NCBI GenBank assembly: GCA_947570625.1
Contig: CANOUP010000014.1
Span: forward strand, 1 to 49,177
Origin: an uncultured Clostridia bacterium
GTDB taxonomy: Bacteria; Bacillota; Clostridia; Christensenellales; Borkfalkiaceae
DNA length: 49,177 nucleotides
Direction of reading: 5' to 3'
Shown: positions 44,322 through 49,177 of the stretch, one piece after another
Numbering within the stretch: the first letter of the stretch is position 1
Layout: each line of letters opens with the position of its first letter
Position numbers and translations under genes: made by a program
Notes under the pieces: generated by a model
What the model saw: the letters and a program-made list of their open reading frames with translations, nothing else
What the model was told of the DNA's origin: nothing
Databases searched by the model: none

Positions 44322-44813
44322 ATGTTTAACATTGTTTTGGTAGAGCCTGAAATACCGCAAAATACCGGCAACATTGTACGCACCTGTCACGCAACCGGGT
44401 GCATTCTGCACCTTGTGCGCCCGCTCGGATTCGAAGTATCCGACAGATACTTAAAACGCGCGGGGCTGGATTACTGGGACGAGGTAAGCATTTCGTATTA
44501 CGACAGCTTTTTCGAGCTTAAACAGAAGCACCCCACCGCCCGCTTTTACTACTTCACCACCAAAGGGCTGAAAAGGCATTCGGACGCCTGTTTTAAAGAC
44601 GGCGACTTTCTCGTATTCGGCAAGGAAACAAAGGGACTGCCGGAAGAGCTTTTGAAAGACAATAAAGAGTTCTGCCTGAGAATACCCATGATAGGCGAAA
44701 CGCGCAGTCTTAATCTTTCCAACTCCGTTGCAATCGCCGTATACGAAGGGTTACGGCAGAACGGTTTCGAAGGTTTTAAAACCGAGGGACAGCTTCACAA
44801 TTCCAAGTGGTAA
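44322..44813 (+). CDS. trmL: tRNA (cytidine(34)-2'-O)-methyltransferase TrmL
   Basis: 163 residues of the SPOUT knot fold, normal size. Motifs are PEIPQNTGNIVRTCHATG, FGKETKGLPEELL and the knot IPMIGETRSLNLSNSVAIA. Methylates the wobble base of tRNA-Leu. A second promoter between this gene and rdgB indicates separate transcription start sites for the two. Confidence 0.95.
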   Translation: MFNIVLVEPEIPQNTGNIVRTCHATGCILHLVRPLGFEVSDRYLKRAGLDYWDEVSISYYDSFFELKQKHPTARFYYFTTKGLKRHSDACFKDGDFLVFGKETKGLPEELLKDNKEFCLRIPMIGETRSLNLSNSVAIAVYEGLRQNGFEGFKTEGQLHNSKW

Positions 44814-44823
44814 TTCAATCCGC

Positions 44824-44852
44824 TTTACATTTTTATAATTACATTGTATAAT
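44824..44852 (+). promoter_or_regulatory. Promoter of rdgB, 7 nt before ATG (leaderless)
   Basis: TTTACA (44824-44829), 17-nt spacer, TATAAT (44847-44852), then 7 nt to ATG 44860, and no Shine-Dalgarno. Confidence 0.75.
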
Positions 44853-44859
44853 ACTTAAA

Positions 44860-45429
44860 ATGAAGCTTGATAAAATAGCGGTTGCCAGCGGAAACAAGGG
44901 CAAAATAAAGGAAATCAAACAGATTTTTACGGGCGCGGAAACGGTTTCGATGTCCGAACTCGGCTTTGACGGGGATATACCAGAAACGGGAACGACGTTT
45001 AAGGAAAACGCGCTTATCAAGGCGAAGTTTATTGCCGAAAAGTTCAACCTTCCCGCGCTTGCGGACGATTCGGGGCTGTGCGTCGACGCGCTCGGCGGTG
45101 CGCCCGGCATCTACTCCGCTCGGTATTCGGGAGGGAACGACGCCGACAACAGAAGGTTTCTGCTTGAAAAGCTCGGCGGTTGCGCCGACAGGCGCGCGCG
45201 CTTCGAAAGCGCGGTCTGCCTGTATTTCCCCGACGGAAAGTACTTCTTCGGCGAGGGCGCGACTTACGGCAGTATCCTTTTCGAAGACACGGGCGTGAAC
45301 GGGTTCGGATACGACTGTCTGTTCTACTCCGACGATTTGAAAAAGAGTTTCGGCATAGCCTCGGCGGAGGAGAAAAACGCGGTTTCGCACCGGTACCGCG
45401 CGCTGTGCGATTTGAGAAGCAAACTATGA
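44860..45429 (+). CDS. rdgB: XTP/dITP diphosphatase (RdgB/HAM1)
   Basis: 189 residues. It removes non-canonical purine nucleotides (ITP, XTP). The start SGNKGKIKEI and the catalytic ADDSGLCVDALGGAPGIYSARY are intact, and the end has FGIASAEEKNAVSHR. It overlaps the phosphoesterase gene by 4 nt, a pairing common in Firmicutes. Confidence 0.95.
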   Translation: MKLDKIAVASGNKGKIKEIKQIFTGAETVSMSELGFDGDIPETGTTFKENALIKAKFIAEKFNLPALADDSGLCVDALGGAPGIYSARYSGGNDADNRRFLLEKLGGCADRRARFESAVCLYFPDGKYFFGEGATYGSILFEDTGVNGFGYDCLFYSDDLKKSFGIASAEEKNAVSHRYRALCDLRSKL

Positions 45430-45896
45430 TAAAGATTGTCGTGCTTTCTGACACTCACGGTTACAGAAGAGGGCTTGACGAAATCTCGGACGTGCTTGCC
45501 GAAAACGATATGATAATCCACCTCGGCGACACCTCGGGCGACGGCTCGTATTTAGCTTCGCGTTACAAAAACACGGTGGTTATCAACGGCAACTGCGACG
45601 TGTTTCCCGCCGGGAACGACGAGCAGATTATACAGGCGGAGGGCGTAAAAATTTTCGCCTGCCACGGACACAGGTATTCCGTCAAGACAACGCTTGCACG
45701 GCTTGCGGAGAAAGCTTCGGGCGAAGGTTGCGCCGTCGCTCTTTACGGGCACACGCACACCGCGCGCGAGGACGTAATTGACGGAGTCACCCTTTTAAAC
45801 CCCGGTTGCGGAACGCGATACGGCGCGAGAAGCTACCTCTATCTGGTCGTCAACGGCGATAAGTTTACTTACAAGACCGTCCGGTTAAATTCATAA
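45426..45896 (+). CDS. MJ0936/YfcE-type metallophosphoesterase
   Basis: 156 residues. Metal ligands appear in LSDTHG, HLGDTSGD, INGNCD, CHGHRY and GHTHTA. The enzyme hydrolyses phosphodiesters of unknown physiological substrate. The start overlaps rdgB (ATGA); an earlier in-frame start is excluded because it lies inside rdgB. Confidence 0.92.
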   Translation: MIKIVVLSDTHGYRRGLDEISDVLAENDMIIHLGDTSGDGSYLASRYKNTVVINGNCDVFPAGNDEQIIQAEGVKIFACHGHRYSVKTTLARLAEKASGEGCAVALYGHTHTAREDVIDGVTLLNPGCGTRYGARSYLYLVVNGDKFTYKTVRLNS

Positions 45897-45914
45897 TAAA
45901 CAGGATAAGCCATT

Positions 45915-46883
45915 ATGAAATTCAAACATTCTTTCAACGTTTTCATCGATAACTTTTCGTTAACGTACAAACAGCTTTTATACAGGCTTATAGTCGCGGT
46001 TATCGCCGTTGCGCTTTATATCGCCATTATTACGCCCTACGTAAAGGCAGTGACGGGCTCGCCCGACTATATCAACCTGGTCGAAGGCGTAAAAGAGTTT
46101 TTAAAGAGCCTTGTGCGGGGCGATTCCGTGCACATAGGAATGGCGACGGAAAAGATTGAAAACGCGTTCAAGGCGCTTATCGTAATGGTTTCGGAAAGCC
46201 GTGCAAACATCGCCTGGGGCATAGTCGGAATAATCGCCGTGCACGCCGTCGAAAAGTTTGTCGCGGGGCTGGGCAACTATGCCGCCGGCGCGGTCATAAA
46301 CGATAAAATGGCTCTCAGGGCAAACTCTCCCTTCTTCCTCACGCTTGTCCGCAACATAAAAGAAGCTTCTCTTTACAACCTTATGTACGTGCCCCTGTCG
46401 CTTATTTACGACGCGGTCTGCTATATAGGAATATACTTCTTCGCGTTCAAGCTTCTCGCGCTTATACCCTTTATAAATATCTTTATTCAGGTATTCGTCG
46501 CGGTAACCGCCGTGGTACTGGTCATCGCCGTCAAAATGACGTTTACCTCCGACTGGCTCCCCTCGCTGATACGCGGTAAAATGGGGCAGAAAAATTCCTT
46601 TAAGTACACCTTCGGCAGGCGCGGGAAAGGTACGTTCAACGTGCTTTCCAACTTCCTCGTACTCATACTCTTAATCTTCACGGTCAACGCGGCGGGCATA
46701 ATATTTACGCTCGGTTCGGGCGCGCTTTTGACGGTGCCTTCGAGCTACATTATATTTATCTGTTTCGAATTCGTAAACTATTACGACCGCGAAGAGCTGA
46801 AATATTTCATCGATAAAAACACGATTATCAAGCCCGAAAGAGAGCGCGCGGTCACCCGCGAGGAATTTTTCAGGGGCGAATAA
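45915..46883 (+). CDS. Membrane protein of unknown function, 322 aa
   Basis: Not recognised. About six membrane helices, with soluble loops around residues 55-95 and 215-245, and a basic C-terminus rich in Arg/Glu. AGGA lies 9 nt before ATG, 18 bp after the phosphoesterase gene, so it belongs to the rdgB operon. It resembles other hypothetical membrane proteins of Clostridia in composition only. Confidence 0.7.
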   Translation: MKFKHSFNVFIDNFSLTYKQLLYRLIVAVIAVALYIAIITPYVKAVTGSPDYINLVEGVKEFLKSLVRGDSVHIGMATEKIENAFKALIVMVSESRANIAWGIVGIIAVHAVEKFVAGLGNYAAGAVINDKMALRANSPFFLTLVRNIKEASLYNLMYVPLSLIYDAVCYIGIYFFAFKLLALIPFINIFIQVFVAVTAVVLVIAVKMTFTSDWLPSLIRGKMGQKNSFKYTFGRRGKGTFNVLSNFLVLILLIFTVNAAGIIFTLGSGALLTVPSSYIIFICFEFVNYYDREELKYFIDKNTIIKPERERAVTREEFFRGE

Positions 46884-46902
46884 AACAAATGCAAATTTCT
46901 GC

Positions 46903-46940
46903 GCCGTACGCGGTTTTTCGACCGCGTACGGCTTTTTATT
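46903..46940 (+). terminator. Terminator of the rdgB operon
   Basis: 12-bp stem GCCGTACGCGGT / ACCGCGTACGGC, loop TTTTCG, followed by TTTTTATTTATTTTTT. Confidence 0.9.
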
Positions 46941-47032
46941 TATTTTTTCGCGCACACGCGCGTATAATTAACTATATACACCCCGTAAGATTGAAAATAA
47001 ATAAAAATAGTGCAAATTAATCACATACTTCC

Positions 47033-47061
47033 TTTACATTTGTGAAAATATTTTATATAAT
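47033..47061 (+). promoter_or_regulatory. Promoter of the phosphoglucomutase gene
   Basis: TTTACA, 17-nt spacer, TATAAT. Start near 47068, then GGAG before the ATG at 47092. Confidence 0.85.
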
Positions 47062-47091
47062 AAAATCAGCATATTAAATTTGGAGTCAAAT

Positions 47092-48813
47092 ATGAATTAT
47101 TTGGATATATATAAAAACTGGTCAGAGGACGAAAGGCTTAATGCCGAGGGCAGAGAAGAACTTGAAAGCATTAAAGACAATGCGGAACAGATAGAATACC
47201 GCTTCGGCGCGCAACTCGAATTCGGCACCGCAGGCATGCGCGGAATTATCGGTTACGGCACAAATATGATGAACGTTTACACCGTAAAGCGCGCGACTTC
47301 GGGACTGGCGGCATTTATCAAAACACTCGGCGAAGAAGCTATGGCAAGGGGCGTAGCCATCTCTTACGACACCCGTCTGAAAAGCGACGAGTTTGCGTAC
47401 GCGGTTGCGGAAGTGCTTGCTTCCAACAATATCAAGGCTTATATTTTCGACGACGTGCGCCCCGTTCCCATGCTCTCGTTTGCGGTAAGAACACTGCACG
47501 CGACGGCGGGCGTTATGATTACGGCGTCGCACAACCCCAAGGAATACAACGGTTATAAAGTATACGGCGAGGACGGCGCGCAGATGAGCCCCGAGGACAC
47601 GAACGTCGTCGTCGGTTTCATAAACGGCATCGACGATTATCTCGGCGCCCCCTCCCCTACGCCCGAACAGGTTAAAAAATATATAAAGAAAATCCCCTCG
47701 AAGGTCGACAAAAAGTACTATAAAGAACTTAAAAAACTTGCTCTTTCCAAAAAAGCCGTAAAGGTTTGCGGAAAGGATTTAAAGCTTGTCTATACCCCCG
47801 TTCACGGTTCGGGTTATATTCCCGTTACGACTATTCTCAAAAAAATAGGCATTAAAGTAGATACCGTCGAAGAACAGACGCGGAAGGATACGAATTTTTC
47901 CACCGTCGAAGTGCCTAACCCCGAGTTCAAAGAAACTCTGTCAATGGGTATCGCGCTTGCGCAGAGAAAGGGCGCGACGGTCGTATTCGGCACCGACCCC
48001 GACTGCGACAGGCTGGGCGTTGCCGTAAAGAACGCCGAAGGCGAGTTCGAAGCGCTTTCCGGCAACCAGGTGGGCATACTCCTCCTCGACTACATTCTTA
48101 CAAGACTTAAAGAAGAAGGCGCGCTCCCCGAGAACGCCGCCGTCGTCAAATCTTTTGTAACCACGGGTATGGCGAAAGCGATTTGCCGTCAGTTCGGCGT
48201 AGAGCTTTTCGAAGTGCCCGTAGGCTTCAAGTTTATAGGCGAAAAGATTAAGTTATGGGAAAAGGACCATACGTACACTTATGTTTTCGGCTTCGAAGAG
48301 AGTTGCGGATACCTGCGCGGAACGCACGCGCGCGACAAAGACGCCGTAGTCGCCTCGATGCTGTGCGCCGAAATGGTGTGCTACTATGCTTACCGCAACA
48401 AGACGGTTTACCAGCGTCTTATGGAAATTTACGATACTTACAGCTATGTGCTCGACTGCAACATTTCCATACCCTTCAAGGGACTCAACGCAATGAAGGA
48501 TATGAATTCCGTAGTAGACAGACTTAAAACGTCGTCCGTGAAAAAATTCGATATTTACGACGTGACCGCTATCCGCGATTACTCCGCGAACAAGCGAACT
48601 GACATAGCGACGGGCGCGGTTACTCCCATAGGTTCGCCCCTCACCAACTGCGTTTATTACGAAATCGAAAACGGAAGCTTTATCTGCGTCCGCCCTTCGG
48701 GAACGGAACCCAAACTCAAAATTTATTTCTCCGTAAAGGCTCACCGCAAGGAAGACGCCGAATCCGCGCTTGAAAAAATGAAGTCGGCGGTACAGGAGCT
48801 GATTAAAATTTAA
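47092..48813 (+). CDS. Phosphoglucomutase/phosphomannomutase family enzyme
   Basis: 573 residues. The phosphoserine loop TASHNP, metal-binding DPDCDRLG, sugar-binding GFEESCGY and phosphate-binding RPSGTEPK are all present, in the order of the alpha-D-phosphohexomutase family. Converts glucose-1-P and glucose-6-P, linking glycolysis to glycogen and envelope sugars. The start is the ATG at 47092 with GGAG 6 nt before it; a TTG at 47080 is in frame. It has its own promoter and terminator. Confidence 0.94.
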   Translation: MNYLDIYKNWSEDERLNAEGREELESIKDNAEQIEYRFGAQLEFGTAGMRGIIGYGTNMMNVYTVKRATSGLAAFIKTLGEEAMARGVAISYDTRLKSDEFAYAVAEVLASNNIKAYIFDDVRPVPMLSFAVRTLHATAGVMITASHNPKEYNGYKVYGEDGAQMSPEDTNVVVGFINGIDDYLGAPSPTPEQVKKYIKKIPSKVDKKYYKELKKLALSKKAVKVCGKDLKLVYTPVHGSGYIPVTTILKKIGIKVDTVEEQTRKDTNFSTVEVPNPEFKETLSMGIALAQRKGATVVFGTDPDCDRLGVAVKNAEGEFEALSGNQVGILLLDYILTRLKEEGALPENAAVVKSFVTTGMAKAICRQFGVELFEVPVGFKFIGEKIKLWEKDHTYTYVFGFEESCGYLRGTHARDKDAVVASMLCAEMVCYYAYRNKTVYQRLMEIYDTYSYVLDCNISIPFKGLNAMKDMNSVVDRLKTSSVKKFDIYDVTAIRDYSANKRTDIATGAVTPIGSPLTNCVYYEIENGSFICVRPSGTEPKLKIYFSVKAHRKEDAESALEKMKSAVQELIKI

Positions 48814-48882
48814 CAAAAAAAACGGAGCGGGTTTAGGGTAATTCCCATAAGGAATTTAATAAAATGCAAATAAAAAGATTTA

Positions 48883-48908
48883 GGCATAGCGTTAAGCTGT
48901 GCCTTTTC
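48883..48908 (+). terminator. Terminator of the phosphoglucomutase gene
   Basis: Stem GGCATAGC / GCTGTGCC (one G-U pair), loop GTTAA, then TTTTCTGTACTTTTTT. Confidence 0.7.
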
Positions 48909-48992
48909 TGTACTTTTTTCGTGGACGAATTAGGCTACTCGTAGCATAGTGAGATATAGATATGTTTTATATTTCCCGCAAAATTCAATCGG

Positions 48993-49021
48993 TTGCGCTC
49001 TTTCATTTTTCATGATATAAT
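48993..49021 (+). promoter_or_regulatory. Promoter running into a terminator
   Basis: TTGCGC (48993-48998), 17-nt spacer, TATAAT (49016-49021). No coding start lies before the hairpin at 49055-49084. No inverted repeat flanks it, unlike the two switches. Confidence 0.7.
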
Positions 49022-49027
49022 GATTGT

Positions 49028-49088
49028 ACGATAAACAATAATTTAACGGAGATAGACCGATAAGGCGTAACTGTCTTATCGGTCTTTT
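49028..49088 (+). ncRNA. Possible short RNA
   Basis: A predicted transcript of about 60 nt that ends in a 10-bp stem GACCGATAAG / CTTATCGGTC with a T-tract (49081-49090). It contains no reading frame. It may be a small RNA or the attenuated leader of a gene beyond the window. Confidence 0.45.
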
Positions 49089-49090
49089 AT

Positions 49091-49177
49091 TCTAATAGAA
49101 ATTATTTTGAGAAAATTACTTAAAAATGCTTGCTTGTTACGCCGCGTAATGAATTATAATATATGCGAGGTATATTT
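49091..49177. other. Window end, nothing recognised
   Basis: AT-rich sequence with no start codon plus ribosome-binding site that leads into an open frame before the edge. Confidence 0.5.

Noticed and set aside
48905-49054. A third invertible promoter at the window end
   Set aside because: The promoter and terminator are present, but I could not find an inverted-repeat pair on both sides of the promoter by eye.

Overview
The window looks like a chromosomal segment of an uncultured gut-type Clostridia (Bacillota), possibly a Christensenellales-like lineage. The phylum call rests on the conserved yqfC-yqfD-phoH-HD(yqfF)-ybeY-era-yqzL-recO order, a SigB/SigF-type partner-switching cluster, PPDK and many lipobox proteins. 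The finer placement is inference. No rRNA, tRNA or CRISPR array was seen.

Region 1 (1-11.7 kb) is visibly AT-richer than the rest and reads as an accessory island. A leftward operon of five tightly spaced genes encodes four secreted lipoproteins (GLUG repeats, Fn3-like repeats, InlB plus BspA-type leucine-rich repeats) and one HExxH membrane protein. Upstream lie a SLOG-family gene and a tyrosine recombinase. The most interesting find is a pair of short elements, at 9495-9653 and 10362-10514, with the same layout: inverted repeat, rightward sigma-A promoter, inverted copy of the repeat, rightward intrinsic terminator, and no gene in between. I interpret them as two invertible promoters (phase-variation switches), both now in the OFF orientation. 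One would control the lipoprotein operon and the other the SLOG gene, with the adjacent recombinase as candidate invertase. The two crossover cores differ, so each switch should flip independently.

Region 2 (11.7-21.8 kb) is core genome on the minus strand: ppdK, a membrane protein with an operator-like palindrome in its promoter, then recO, yqzL (35 codons), era, ybeY, a short PgpH-like HD phosphohydrolase, phoH, yqfD and yqfC.

Region 3 (21.8-34.9 kb) holds a 2600-residue repetitive lipoprotein, divergently transcribed from a MinD-like/MinE-like pair whose MinD has lost the P-loop lysine. These are followed by an S41 protease with a PucR-type regulator, and a membrane protein with a long Pro/Glu-rich segment.

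Region 4 (34.9-49.2 kb) has a STAS / degenerate kinase / sigma factor / RsbW-like kinase operon, citrate synthase, a feoA-feoB-pseudouridine synthase operon, a Na/Pi cotransporter, trmL, rdgB, an MJ0936-type phosphoesterase and a phosphoglucomutase. Several genes here have a -10 box 6-7 nt before ATG and no Shine-Dalgarno, which suggests leaderless mRNAs. The window ends with a promoter that runs straight into a terminator, a possible small RNA.
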